64,000 nucleotides of DNA from Golubevia sp. BC0850 (Eukaryota; Basidiomycota; Exobasidiomycetes; Golubeviales; Golubeviaceae): contig JAAVVG010000012.1 in the NCBI GenBank assembly GCA_012976225.1, forward strand, positions 248,001 to 312,000, in the 5' to 3' direction. Position numbers and translations under genes: made by a program. This document shows, piece after piece, positions 21,872-34,477 of the stretch (within the stretch, counting starts at the first letter, position 1; every line of letters begins with the position of its first letter). The notes beneath the pieces are model-generated. The model did not search any database. It saw only the letters and a program-made list of their open reading frames with translations, and had not been told where the DNA came from.

Positions 21872-24800
21872 ATGAGTAGTAGTAGTCGTAGTTCAACAAT
21901 CAACAACTCAAAACCACGTTCATTCAAATTAAGAAAATCAGCAAGTAAATCAAACAAAAGCAACGTTTACATGAAATCAGCCAATAAACATCTCAACATG
22001 AACAGTCAGATCAATCAAGGGAGAAATGTTGAACAAGAGATGGTGAATTCAGATTCAGCCATTCCTTCTTCTTCTAACGACTGGGAATTGAGAGGTGAGA
22101 GTTCAAAGAATGCTTTAATCAGACAGAAAGCAGAACAACAGCAGAAGGAACTCAAACAGCGAGAGGGAATGGATGTTGGTAGAAGGAGGCAAGCCAGGAT
22201 TGATCTATCTAATGCTTCTCAGGATCATATCAATCAACTTTGGAAAGGTTTACCAAAGAACATGATTAACAGAACTCCTCTGGTAGTCAACAAGAAGGAA
22301 AGGAAAGTCAAAGTTGCCTCAACTTCAACTTCAACCACCAAGAAGCACCAGCAACAGCACCACTCTAGTCATCACAAACCCAAATCTTCTTCTTCTTCTT
22401 CCTCCACTCCACCTTCTCATCACAAGATCTCTTCATCTCCTCTGAAGCAAGGAGGAAAGCATTCAAAGCATGCCCATCCAAAGAGAGCAGCGGAAGACGT
22501 TCAGACCACTCAAAGAGCTTCAGCAGCTGGCAAAGCAGCCGATTTCCAACTCTTACCTTCAAGTGTTTTGGTAGTTCATTCCTTTGATGCCGCCGCATCA
22601 AGACCGACTATTCAATCATCAATTGAAAGGGAATCTGCAAGTGGAGGACAAGGTCATGGTTCTCTCTGGTCCTCAATAGCCCCCGTCTCTTCTTGGAATT
22701 CTGCTCGAGGAACTGCATCAATTCTAGGAGGAAACAACTTTGAAGCTGCTGCTATCATTACTTCTCAAACCACTGCTTTCCCATCAAGTCTCAACTCTCG
22801 TCATCACACTGCTAGTCCAACTGTCAACGCAAGAGCCTCAAGTGTTGAAAGTCCATCTTCAACTTCTTCTCCATCGACTTCAAACTCTTCCGCTCATTTC
22901 TCACTTCCACACAACACTCCAATCTTGGTCTTCATCGTTATTGGATCTGTGATTGTGGCAGCAACTTTGCTAGCAGGTATGGCTTGGTTGTGTAGATGGT
23001 CTGGGAAATCCTCCTCTGAGAATCGTAGGAAGAGAATGAAATCTTCTTGGAGTCCAAGTGGAAATTCAAGTGTCTTTGAAGTTCGTGATAAGGACGTCTC
23101 TATGGATAACAGTCCGCTTCCAGATCTAATTCACAGGAACTCTAGGAAGGGAATTCAAGATGGTCAAGTAGGAGGAGTTGGAGGAGCTGAAGGTTACCTT
23201 GCACCAATTCCAAGTGGTCAAGGATGGACTCTATTCGACAGACCAGTTCCAAAATCAAGCTCAATGGGTGCTCTAAGTAGAGATGCTTCTCAACTTTCAA
23301 ACGAGAGGATGAACCTTTCAAAGGATTTCGAAGAAGTGATTGGAAGTGGGGTTGGAGGAAACTACTCTATCCCAGCTCCAGCTGCTGCTTTGATGGATCA
23401 AGATGTAGATGTCGAACAATCGATTTGGCCACCTCCAGCTAGAAGACCTTCTTTCATCGAAAGGCTAATGGCCTCAAGACCTAACTCGACGCTTCCAGGT
23501 CAAGTCTCTTCAGATCATGAATATCAACAAGGTGGTCGAAGAGCTGTCTCTCATGGTCTTCCAGGAAATGACGATGTAGCTCCACCAGCTGCGACTGGTT
23601 TCAACATCACAAGATCAAACACTATGACTCAATCTCAATTAAGTCGCTCTATCTCTTTGAGTCGTAGTCGTTCGAATGGAGCTGGTTTGGGATCTGGATC
23701 TGAAAGGATGTCAAATTTCTCTCAGAATGAGCCTAGAAAATCAATCATCCAAGCTTCAGCCAGTGTCGGAGATTTCAGGAAAGGACCTTACCCAACTATC
23801 AGACCTCTGCCAGGATACGGAATCGACACTCCACTCTTCACTCATCCTTTCTCTCCAGCCAATCAAATGAAAAACTCAATTCCAGCCAACAAGAAGTCCA
23901 ATCTTTCAAACGGTGGAGTCTTCTCTTCTCTTTCGATCTGGAGAAACGCGAAGAATGAGAGGAATGGAGAAGAATCCGATTTTGAAGGTACCATCGGAGG
24001 AAAGGACAGGGATCTTCCAAAGGCTAGAAGATTAGGAAAGGGTCAAAATCGTTTCCCAGTCTGTGAAGATACGACTACTGAAGAAGGTGGAAGCTATACT
24101 CATGGAACCCCTTCTCCAAACCGTAGACGTAGCAGCATCATTGAAATGGGAGATCCTTACCAACTTCAACAACCTTCAGCTCCATTCCTAGTCAACGGAA
24201 CTCCTAGAACTCCAGGTTTAGCAGGAGTCGGAGCAGCTAGATTATGGGAGGAGATGGAAGTTCAGAATTGTATGTTGGCTCAAGCTAATGCACCTTTCGG
24301 TTCGGGACCAGTTCATCAATCAAACCAAGGTCAAAGGTTCGATTTGGACAACAGAGAAATGCTTTCTCCTCTAGCTAGAGCTGTCATCCCAGGTCAAAAT
24401 GGTGGTTTCAATTCAGGTTCTCTTCCAATCTCTCAAGCTAGAATCGAGAATCAAGTCAGTCAGAACCATCTACCTTCAAATCTTCAAGTCTTCGAGACCT
24501 TAAGAGCTAGACAAGCTTTGATCGAAGCCAAGGTTGCCAAGAATGAGATGATTCCTGGAAAGTCAAACGATTATCCAAACCATCCTAGAACCAAGCTTAA
24601 TGAGAAGATTGCAAAGTGGTGGGCCGTTTCTAGCCTAGAAACACCTTCTCCTGTCTTGGAACAAGCTGAAGCTGGAAATTTCAATGATCATTTAAGTCCT
24701 CTACCGGAAGTAGCTGTCAAGAGAACTAGTAGACAAAGAAAGGAAGTCACTAGATCTGGGAGTCAAAAGGTTCAATCCATTCCAAAGTTAAGAAGAATTC

Positions 24801-26103
24801 AATCTGAAGGTTCAATCGTTAGTGAAGTCACTTCGATTTCTGCCGTCGAGGATTCTGATTTAAAGAACCCTTACCTAGGAAAGCAACTTTCAATTAGATT
24901 TCAACCCAAGCAACAAGGAAATGGGCAAGTTCTACTTTCTCAAGAATCTTCTGATGATTTGATCGCTTCTTATAATCAATTGACCATTCAAGAATCAGAT
25001 GCTGAATACTCTTCTCAAGATGAAAAAGATGCTACCATTTATTTTGGAGAATTACCTCAGTTGGATATGACCAAAGAAGTTGGTGAATTCCAAGTTCAAA
25101 CTTTAGAAAAGAAAAGAAAACCAAGAAATAGATCTAGACGTTCTTCTAGAGCAACTACCAGAACTGAAAGTTCTTTACCTCCTGCATATAGAACTGAAGG
25201 TTCTGAAGAAAGTGGTTCTGAAAATTTAGATCGTTCAAATACTATTGGATCAAACACTTCTTCTTCTCTTAACACTTCTACTACTGAAACCTCAATCTTT
25301 GATCAAGTCGAAAGAGCTTCTAGAGAGAGAAATACTGCTGAAAGAGCTGCTTTGGCTAATCAAGAATGGGGAGTTGGAATCGATGAGAAAGAGTCTAAGA
25401 AATCTTCAAAAAGAGAACAAAGAAGAAGAAGTAGAGAATTGAACATCAAAGCTGCTAGAGACATGGTGGATGGTGATGCTAGTATCGATGACCTCAATGT
25501 CGCTGAGTTGCAAAGGTGAGTTACTCTTTCAATGTTCATCATGTCATTTTAATTTCGTAATTTGCCCCCTGACATTCTTCCCTACTTTCCCTCTCTCGTC
25601 TTCTCCCATAATTCAGCCGTCGTCACACCGTTCTAAATATGCCAGAAGATCTACAAGCAGCCGAACGTTCAGTAGCTCCAATTCGTACTGGATCCAACGC
25701 TTCTTCAATCTATTCTTCAATCACAGCTCCATCTGAATATTGTGCTCCGTTGTTCTCTAGAAAAATCTCTTCAAAACCTCAATCCCAATCCAAACATCTT
25801 CAACTTCCAATCTTAACTTCCAAACCTGGTCGTCGTTCAGTTTCAACTTCAGCTTCAATCAAAATCCCAATCGAAATCTTGTCTTCGCCAGATTCTCCTT
25901 GGTCATCTTCTGATTCAGAAGTCTCCGTGAGAAGATGGTCTTCAAACGCTTCTTCGGAAAGAGGTCAAAGACAATTCTTGGTTGCAAAGAAAAGAGATGT
26001 ATCAAGAAATGTGGAATCTTTTGAAACTACTCAACCTCTTAGAATCGTCTCGGCTGGAAATGTTCAGAAGAAAAAGAACCTGATACGTTCCAACAAACAA
26101 TGA
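21872..26103 (+). CDS. Large single-pass membrane protein, unknown
   Basis: Two exons (21872-25515, 25617-26103; GTGAGT donor, AATTCAG acceptor) give 1,376 aa. I chose the first ATG in frame (MSSSSRSSTINNSKPRSFKL); the extension upstream has only a TTG. Residues about 1-345 are basic and Ser/Thr-rich with a His-rich stretch (KKHQQQHHSSHHKPK). A single hydrophobic segment at about 349-376 (TPILVFIVIGSVIVAATLLA, then GMAWLCRW) is followed by basic residues, suggesting a type I-like anchor with a cytoplasmic tail of about 1,000 aa. The tail is Ser/Pro/Arg-rich with RRRSS-type potential phosphosites and a basic SKREQRRRSRELNIKAARD helix near the end of exon 1. No signal peptide is seen. The topology resembles fungal cell-wall stress sensors, but that is only an analogy. 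Confidence 0.8.
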
Positions 26104-26410
26104 TCTGGTCCCCTTCTCAAGTTTCTTCCCCCCCCCCCTTTCTCCAACCCTTTCCCACTCTCCTCTCCTCTCCTCTCGGATAAGTCCAGTCTCATCAAAA
26201 AGCTTGTGAGCTCTGCAAACACCCACACTCATTTAGTACCATCTATTGTTTTCCCCCGTTCTAGTTTCATCTCATTTCCCATTTTGTTGCCTAATACCCC
26301 CCTCTCGCTGCTCCATCGATATGTTGATTTTCTTCTTTGGAATAGTTTTACTCTTAGAAATGTTTTGCTTTAATTTTCATTTATTTGTTTGTTCGTCAAC
26401 TCTTTCGCTC
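26104..26410. other. Intergenic: 3' end of membrane protein gene to the inverted repeat
   Basis: About 300 T/C-rich bases with a C-run near 26,130. Nothing recognisable. The left arm of the inverted repeat begins sharply at about 26,411. Confidence 0.5.
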
Positions 26411-27285
26411 AAACCTTCAAAGGTCTATCAATGGTCAAGCAGCTAGCTCTCAGACCCGTGATTGTCTGGGATGATGGTCCCGTCAACAATAGAGGATGGA
26501 AAAGATGGAGAGGTGAGAACAGTAGCTTGGTAGGAGGGAATCTGGAGACAGCAGCAATCTATCACTTTCTTCTGGTTATCAACTCTCTCGATTCTCTGGA
26601 GGTGCTAGGTGGAGATGCAACTACGACCTCTTGAGCAAATTCAGCGGCTCAACTCTCATTGGACTTTCTGTCAAGTCTCTCCAAGTCTCGCACTTCAATC
26701 AAGCACCTCCGACTCCTCCAGTTCACGCCCTCAAAGGCCAACAAGCTGTACAAGTATATCTCCACCTTCAACGCGCTCAAGATTTCAAGTCTGGGCCATC
26801 TTGGTCTGACGGAGATGAGGAGAGGTAAGCAAAAGGTACCTCATGGTTGAGTGTTGAGGTGTCGGTGTTACAGCATTCCTTGTTCGTTGTATCTGATCCA
26901 GCGGATGATGACTTCGAAGAAGAGATCATGCTATCGAATATTCTCTTTAGCAAGACACTTCCGAACTTAAAGGAAGTGGTGGTTCCCTCTAAGCCAACCA
27001 ATCAAAGTTCTCTAGAGGCGACTGATCTACGCTCACTCAAACTTTGGAAAGAGGCAAGGGAAGTCTTGGAAGGAATTGAGATGGTCAAAAGTGGGAAAGT
27101 CAAGCTGAGAACTTTTGAAGTAGGAGAAACAGGTGAGTGAACTGAAGAGCTTTTGATTTACCTGAAACCAGCTAAGAATTCCATCTGACCTCGATCTTCC
27201 GTTTCTGGCCCTCCCAGTCGGCGATGAATCGAAAGGAGAGAACTGTCTCTCAACTCTCCCATGGATGCCTCCTTTCCCTCAATGA
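26411..27285 (+). pseudogene. F-box/LRR-like family, copy B (5'-truncated)
   Basis: This holds only the 3' part of the family gene. It begins in exon 2 with the FKGLSMVKQLALRP region, followed by NNRGWKRWRGENSSLVGGNL, continues through several frames, and reads DLRSLKLWKEAREVLEGIEM up to a GTGAGT donor after GAAACAG at 27,133. The short last exon (VGDESKGENCLSTLPWM) ends FPQ-stop at 27285. The start of the gene is missing, because homology begins exactly at the repeat boundary at 26411. No intact product is possible; it is a fragment carried on the inverted-repeat arm. Confidence 0.7.
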
Positions 27286-27601
27286 TGAACCCTCAATCGA
27301 GAAGGTCAACTTCAGAAGTCGCGGATGCCACTTCTTTGGAAGAAAAGGAGATGGAACCAAGGGGTGGCAGACGAAACAATTTCAAAACTTGATGAGAAGG
27401 AAATGTCCCGATCCTTGATCTTGTAAGGGCACTCTCCAAATTGGATGCTTCTTCATTCAACATCTGAGGCTTTCAAAGCAACAGCGCAAGAGGAATGAAA
27501 GCGTATTTGCTTTTTTAGAAGAAGGCAGCATCTTTGCTTGAGCGGAATTCGGTTTGAGCTTGTCTCCAATCGACTCTATCAGATTTTTGATTTGGAGCCC
27601 G
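26411..27601 (+). repeat. Left arm of a 1,191-bp near-perfect inverted repeat
   Basis: Position x here matches the reverse complement of position 60442-x throughout, with no length change, so the partner arm is 32841-34031. By eye the arms differ at only two adjacent bases near the outer end (CAATGG here, CAAACG in the partner). Coding-like, intronic and 3' flanking parts are all identical. Both ends are abrupt: the outer end at AACCTTCAAAGG, the inner end at TTGGAGCCCG. The 5.2 kb between the arms carries the dolichol kinase gene. Confidence 0.95.
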
Positions 27602-27943
27602 TCTCTACCATCTGTCAGACATATGCAAAGGGACGGATGGAGAACGGATAGACAATCTGACTCGAACCCAACTCCTTAGATGCTTCAGATCTACGCGTGA
27701 GAAGTCAAAGAGTCTTTTACGTCTTTGCAATTGAAACAAGGAAGAAGTTGTTGGATTGGGATCATTGAAGTTTGAGCGAAAAATAATTTCAAGAGTGGGG
27801 TTCCAGATTGAACGAAAGGCAGAGTTAGAAAGAGAAGTAGTGTGCAAAAATAGAATGGTACAGTTTGGTTTGGGTAAATCTAGAAAATGGTGTCGACTGA
27901 GACCTTGTCATTTTTAGACGGAGCAGAGAAAGAGATGAGGCTA
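27602..27943. other. Spacer between the left repeat arm and SEC59
   Basis: About 340 unique bases containing the 3'UTR of the dolichol kinase gene (minus strand). A small open frame at 27,605-27,847 (minus) shows no domain. Confidence 0.5.
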
Positions 27944-30900
27944 TTAAATCTCCAGTAATGTTGCAAGGATTGAACCGAAAGCTGGTAAGACTAAGTTGTC
28001 ATTCTGAGCTGAAACACCTTCTAGAAGAGCTAGAATAGCGATGAGAACTGAATATCGCACAAGCTGTGGGATTAGAGAGAAGAGACGAGACGAAATTTGA
28101 AAATGAGCACGACTCCGGCATCTTTTTTAACAAATTCCTATTGTTACTCACACTGAATTGTTCGACGAAGCCGAAGATCCTTAGCAGCCAAGCACAGAAC
28201 ATGATGCTAGACCAGAAAGCCAGCGTGCCCTCGACGGTTTTGCTTCCAGTCCACCATTTCTTTCTTCCGTACCTTCGACCAACGATGCTAGCCAGCGCGT
28301 CTCCGACTCCTAGGACCAGAACCCCAGTGAGTTGAATGATGATTGATTCACCTTCCAGCCATAAGGGGCCAGCACAACCAGTCAATAGGTAGAAGTGAGA
28401 CAGAATCACCGGTCCAGAGTCTTTCGAGTCCAGGAATTCCGAGAGGAAGATGTGAAGAGTAGCGCCGAAGGGGTAGAGAGCGTAGTATCGAACGTATTCA
28501 CCAAAGATGAACAGTGAAAACCCAAGCGAGAAGGCCAGATGAGTGAAGGCGGGCTGTGAGAGACAAAAGGAAAGGGACGACTACAGATTAGCTCAGGTGA
28601 CGTAGAAACAAAAAAATTGGTCGGCTCTACTCACGTCGAATAGAATCCCTGGAACAAACATCAGAACTGCCAACGCATGGAAGAACTTTCGCCTCGCGTT
28701 CAAGCTCAGATGAGCAGCTTTCTTCAAGTGAGAAGAAGAGCCACTGTGGCTTTCGATCGGATTGGGAGTGGTAAAGCTCAAACCAACAGGAGTTGATTGA
28801 ATCGGAGGGGATAGAGGAGTTGAGACTGCTGGCTGATTCATCAAAGCCGCAGAAGGACTAGAAAGATTGGAAAGGTCACCAAGTCCAAGAGAGACGGAAG
28901 TGGTGGTGGAGCCAGCTTGAGAATGCCTTGAATCTACGATTTCCATTCCAGCTTGACCATTTCCATCTCCTTCGGGTGAAGGAATAGCAGAGATCGAATG
29001 AGGACTTGGAGGGACTTGAAGATGATTTAAATTTCGATTGATTGAAGTGACTGGATTGATCTTAGAATTAATTCCGTTTAGATTCATGTTCCTAGCACTT
29101 CCAGCTCTCAATTTGACTCTCTTGTTTCTGACTACGACTGTTTGCCAACCTATGACGCTGATTGAAACTAGACCCAACCAATAAGCCATCAGAAGAGGTC
29201 TAGACCATTGATATTTTCCCTCAACTACAAACATGGCTACCCAAATCCAAGCATCTCTGTTTCCTAGGAGCCATCTGACCCACATTCCGAGAACTCCAAC
29301 TACGAACGCAGCTGCAAAGAAATAGAAGAATCCAGCCAGTAGTCTTCGATGAAGATCTCGTTTGGCTGGCCATCTTAATCGATGAAGTGGCTTTTGAGCT
29401 AGGTTTCTTGATAGGTAAAGCAGCGGAGAGAGGAGGAATCCGATCATGAAAGTGCCGACTACTAAGGCGAGCTGAAAGATTACTAGAGGAGTTGGATGTC
29501 TGAAAGTCTTGACGTAGTCGGTGGTGAGTGGCCAAAGCTTCGCTATCGTCAGATAAATGCTCTCCATTAGAAGTGTAACCCCTAGAGTGGCTACGATGGC
29601 TAGTTCTCCTAAAGTAAAGCTTCGTCTAGCTAGTCTCGAGATCGTGTAGAGGTTTAGTTGATAGACTAGAGAGGCGGTGAAGAGTTCCCACCTCGATAGA
29701 CCTGATTTGGATGAGCAGCAGAAGAAGAGAAACACAAAACATCAATGCGTGCACCTTACATCAAACCCAGTTTCTCGTGATGTTGACTCACCAGTCCAGA
29801 ATCCGATTCCAAGAAAGCTCGATCCTTCTCTAATAGTCTCCATTCCCATCACCAAGATCAAGCTAAAACCAAAGAAACTTCTCATTCTCTTCCAATTAGA
29901 TTTGTCGAATTCACTTGGCTTCCTAATCCATTTAGTTGCTAATAGATGGGCCAACAAAGCCGTACTCGTAAGACTTTGAATAGTAATTAATGAAGCTCTA
30001 GCTAAAGGTAAAGGAGGGAAAGGTAAAGCTCTAGAATGTAAAAGTATAGGGTTTTGAGGTGGAAGTAAGAAAGCTTGAGGTAGATTACTTGAGAGAGGTT
30101 GAATCGAATTCTTAACTTGCTCAAAAAAAGAGCTTGAAGTTGGAAGAAGCATCGAGGGTGATAGTCCACCTACTGAAGGTAAGGCGGCGAAGAAAGAAGT
30201 GCAAGCTAGAAGAGGACCGAATAACAATCCATAGAGCACACCATCATCTTGACAATTTCTGTAGTTCCTTTCGTCTGTTGCCCAGATAGCGTTGACTTCC
30301 ATCTTGTCTCTTTCTTTCCCTTTTGAACTGCTGTGACTGGAAGGTCCGCTGGAATTGGCCCCTTTTCTATCTCGTTTCTTAATTAACCAATAAATTGTCG
30401 AACTGACTGCTACCCAACTCAACTCCAAAGCGGCGGAAGTCATCACTTTTCCCATCTCTGTATGCCTGCCTCCTACGTTCGCCATCTCTCTCGTAGAGAG
30501 CCTGTAGATGGCATAATAAGCAGGAAGAAGAAGAATCAGACCCTCCAAGAATGAAGATAAAGTGATTCTGAAGGCGGAAGTCTGGAGGTGAGAATGAAGA
30601 GATGCTCTCAGACGAGTCCTCTTCCTGGAGATCCTTGGCGGTGGACGTCGAGTTGAGAATGATTGTGAAGTAGGAGAAAGAGGCTGAGAAGGATTTGATG
30701 CTGATTGCCTTGAATTTGAGGTAGTTGGGGATGGTGGAAGTTGAGAGGTACCCTTTCTGGGCGAATGTCTGAGATCTGAAGTTGGTATCTGTAAGGTATT
30801 AAAGTGAGGTTTAGATTCGCTTTCACCTTCTCTCTTTGAGGAGTTCCTGAAGCCTGGTGATCGAGATCGTGGTGGAAGTTCTTCTCCTGTCACTTCGTCA

Positions 30901-32495
30901 TCTTGAATTCCTCCCTCATCCTCCTCGACTACCTCTTCATGGTTAGAAGCTCTTCCTTCCTTCTTGAACTCTCCTAGATCTACATGGGACAGTCTTGAAG
31001 ATCTTCTAGGTTTGCTTGAAGCCTCTCCACTACTGGATCCAGTCCCATCAGCCGGTCTCTTTCCTCTGCTCCTGTCCGAGACTTCTTCTGGGCCACTAGA
31101 GCCATTCCTGAGAGTAGGAGCAGGACTGTAGCTCCTGATCCTTCCACCTGAAGATTCGAATTCTTCGATCCTAACAGTTCCAGCGCTACTTCTTCTGGCT
31201 TCTCGAGAATCGTTAGGGTCGGGGCCGAGTAATTCTGAAGAGAGCATTCCGTTAGGTAGCACAGCCCTCAGCCTGGCTCTGGTAGCGTCACTGAGACCGA
31301 AATTGAAGGAAGATCTTTTGGCAGGACCACTTGAACTTCGAGAAGGTCGATCTGCGTCTCTTGAGGAAAATCTTCTTAAACCTTTGGAGATAGGTGATTG
31401 TTTCGAGTTCGAAAGAACTTCATCCTCTGAAGCTGAAGGTAGGATTCCAGTATCTAACCAACTAGGTCTCTCTTCATGATGAGAATCGAACCTATTTGAA
31501 TCTTGATCTAATTTAGAGGATGATCCAGAGATTCTAACCTTGCCATCAGAGATATCAGGAGCAGAACCTCTCCTCCTTCCTAGGGAGGCGAAATAACCTC
31601 CGGCTCCTAATTTTGATACATCAAATGTAGCTCTCTTTTGGTTGACTTGAGATTTTTGTCTGTGAGTTTCTCCACTTCCAGTTCCTGAACCATCCGGGTT
31701 CAAATTTCTAACACTATTCCTACCAGATCCACTACCACTACCACCACCTCTTCTATCCCAATCGAACCTTCTACTTGCACCACCACCACCTTCCTCACTT
31801 GTAGTTTGATTCAACCAATCATCTTCACCTTCTTCACTTGCAGTAGTTTCATCTTCTGAAAGAGTTGCATCATTTCCAGCTCTACCATTTGAAGTGGCTC
31901 CACCTCCAGAAGAGGAAGGAGGGTAGTAGAGCTTTCTACTATAATTACTACTTTTGTTCTTCTTCCTGTTCCTAATGACGTAATGATCTAATTCAGAAGA
32001 AGAAGATAAATCTAAATGAGAATCTCTATCAGCTTCAATTCCAGCAGAAGAAGCTGTATGAGATGAAGAGATGATAGAAGGAGTTGGAGATGGGTAGAAA
32101 TGAGGTGCAGTTTGAGTAAAGTAAGGTCCAGTTTGAGGATTCGGGTTTATACTTGAAATTGATGCAGTTGGTGAATTCGATGCTCTGGAATTGGTTCGAT
32201 TGGGTAATCTGTTGTAGGTATTTGCAGGTGCAGGTGCTGCGCTGTGAGTGGATTCAGCTCTGACTTCCCTTTCCTTCCTGGTCTCACTTCTTTGCCTTGT
32301 ATGATGCTTTCTAGGTAATAATGGATCGAACAACTTTGAAGAATAAGGGGTGGGAAGTAGTTCCCTATTGCGATTACTGGTTTGAAGAGTTGAAGACCCT
32401 GAAGCTGAAGCTGAAGCTGAAGCTATTGCCTCCTGACTAGTCGTCTCTGTCTTTCCTGGATTTGAAATTGAATCGTTTGACCAACTGGCTTGCAT
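27944..32495 (-). CDS. SEC59: Dolichol kinase with a very long N-terminal extension
   Basis: Phosphorylates dolichol with CTP in the ER membrane, supplying dolichyl phosphate for N-glycosylation, O-mannosylation and GPI anchors. Four minus-strand exons (32495-29792, 29701-28635, 28553-28152, 28063-27944) close in frame as 1,430 aa. Family signatures: SLNARRKFFHALAVLMFVPG at about 1240, GDALASIVGRRYGRKKWWTG plus SKTVEGTLAF at about 1340, and the C-terminal EGVSAQNDNLVLPAFGSI. More than ten hydrophobic segments occupy residues about 635-1430. Residues 1-630 are Ser/Arg/Pro-rich and lack hydrophobic segments. Yeast Sec59 is 519 aa, so the extension is striking, yet it is in one uninterrupted exon with the first membrane segments. 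The whole gene lies between the arms of a near-perfect inverted repeat. Confidence 0.93.
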
Positions 32496-32840
32496 TCTGC
32501 AGTAAAGAGGAATGGATATTCAACGCATTCGCTGAATCGATGTTGCAGTTCTTAGAGCTCCAACAATCTCATCTCAAATCCGTTGGCATCTTCGGCTCAC
32601 GCTTCCGCCCGAGAGACCCCTTGTTTTTTTTTTTTCAGAACTTGGAAAGTGGTGATCAAATCTCATAAGATGTCATTGAAATAATTGGGAACAAACTTTT
32701 AGAACAGATGAAAAAAGGGGTACAGTGTCGTTGGAACAAAGCTCAAGGAGGAGTTCCTTTAGAATTGACCTGATCCTCTTCTTGATTCCCGCCACCCCCC
32801 AAATCTTTGCATCTGTCAAGATCTGTCTACGGATATCTGT
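32496..32840. promoter_or_regulatory. SEC59 promoter region inside the inverted repeat
   Basis: About 345 bases between the SEC59 start codon (minus strand) and the right repeat arm. It contains a T10-class run near 32,624 and no other feature I can name. SEC59 therefore has at most about 345 bases of unique upstream DNA before the repeat. Confidence 0.5.
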
Positions 32841-34031
32841 CGGGCTCCAAATCAAAAATCTGATAGAGTCGATTGGAGACAAGCTCAAACCGAATTCCGC
32901 TCAAGCAAAGATGCTGCCTTCTTCTAAAAAAGCAAATACGCTTTCATTCCTCTTGCGCTGTTGCTTTGAAAGCCTCAGATGTTGAATGAAGAAGCATCCA
33001 ATTTGGAGAGTGCCCTTACAAGATCAAGGATCGGGACATTTCCTTCTCATCAAGTTTTGAAATTGTTTCGTCTGCCACCCCTTGGTTCCATCTCCTTTTC
33101 TTCCAAAGAAGTGGCATCCGCGACTTCTGAAGTTGACCTTCTCGATTGAGGGTTCATCATTGAGGGAAAGGAGGCATCCATGGGAGAGTTGAGAGACAGT
33201 TCTCTCCTTTCGATTCATCGCCGACTGGGAGGGCCAGAAACGGAAGATCGAGGTCAGATGGAATTCTTAGCTGGTTTCAGGTAAATCAAAAGCTCTTCAG
33301 TTCACTCACCTGTTTCTCCTACTTCAAAAGTTCTCAGCTTGACTTTCCCACTTTTGACCATCTCAATTCCTTCCAAGACTTCCCTTGCCTCTTTCCAAAG
33401 TTTGAGTGAGCGTAGATCAGTCGCCTCTAGAGAACTTTGATTGGTTGGCTTAGAGGGAACCACCACTTCCTTTAAGTTCGGAAGTGTCTTGCTAAAGAGA
33501 ATATTCGATAGCATGATCTCTTCTTCGAAGTCATCATCCGCTGGATCAGATACAACGAACAAGGAATGCTGTAACACCGACACCTCAACACTCAACCATG
33601 AGGTACCTTTTGCTTACCTCTCCTCATCTCCGTCAGACCAAGATGGCCCAGACTTGAAATCTTGAGCGCGTTGAAGGTGGAGATATACTTGTACAGCTTG
33701 TTGGCCTTTGAGGGCGTGAACTGGAGGAGTCGGAGGTGCTTGATTGAAGTGCGAGACTTGGAGAGACTTGACAGAAAGTCCAATGAGAGTTGAGCCGCTG
33801 AATTTGCTCAAGAGGTCGTAGTTGCATCTCCACCTAGCACCTCCAGAGAATCGAGAGAGTTGATAACCAGAAGAAAGTGATAGATTGCTGCTGTCTCCAG
33901 ATTCCCTCCTACCAAGCTACTGTTCTCACCTCTCCATCTTTTCCATCCTCTATTGTTGACGGGACCATCATCCCAGACAATCACGGGTCTGAGAGCTAGC
34001 TGCTTGACGTTTGATAGACCTTTGAAGGTTT
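32841..34031 (-). repeat. Right arm of the 1,191-bp inverted repeat
   Basis: Reverse complement of 26411-27601 (coordinate sum 60442 everywhere). Beyond 34031 this copy continues into the 5' half of the family gene, which the left arm lacks. This asymmetry suggests the left arm was copied from the right one, or from a relative, rather than the reverse. Confidence 0.95.
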
Positions 34032-34477
34032 CCGAGTACTCCGAAGTTACTCTTGTCGGCCTGCACCACCAGCTGCCGAATCTTACTACCAAACTCGAGC
34101 TCTCTTTGGAGTAGCGAGTGGATCGATTCCATGGTGAGACTAGTGAAAGTAACGCTCTGCAGTAGTGAAGGATACCAACTGGAGTAGGCGGATCTCGAAG
34201 TCGGGGCGACAGACAGAAGCGCAGTGTCCCTGAATCTGCTGTTGAAATATTTGAGAAGATCTTCAATCAGTGGAGAACGATGAAAGCAGACATGGAAGGA
34301 GAAGAAGGTCACTCACCTTCTTCCTTACTGTCTTCGCTCTTCGAAATCTTCGCCCACCTCCTCTTTCTCTGCCCAACCCCTAATGAATCCGACGATTAGA
34401 GGAACCAAGTCTTCAGGTAGAGTGCTGAAGTTTGCTGACTCCTTTCTGGAACTGATGATGGAGAGTTGTTGAACCAT
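33157..34477 (-). pseudogene. F-box/LRR-like family, copy C
   Basis: Minus-strand copy with all three exon regions. Exon 1 starts MVQQLSIISSRKES at 34477 and reads LPEDLVPLIVGFIRGWAEKE, with an in-frame TAA just before the shared GTGAGT donor. Exon 2 starts RFRDTALLSVAPTSRSAYSS and lacks about 460 bases present in copy A (between its LLQRE...QLVV part and the LEYSETFKGLSK part), which shifts the frame. The last exon ends FPQ-stop at 33157. The internal deletion is shared with copy D, so both descend from one already shortened ancestor. Decayed host gene. Confidence 0.65.

Noticed and set aside
26411-34031. Inverted repeat as the terminal repeats of a DNA transposon or as an LTR-type element
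   Set aside because: The arms are in inverted orientation and made of F-box-like gene sequence, the interior holds only a housekeeping gene, and no transposase, reverse transcriptase or target-site duplication is visible.
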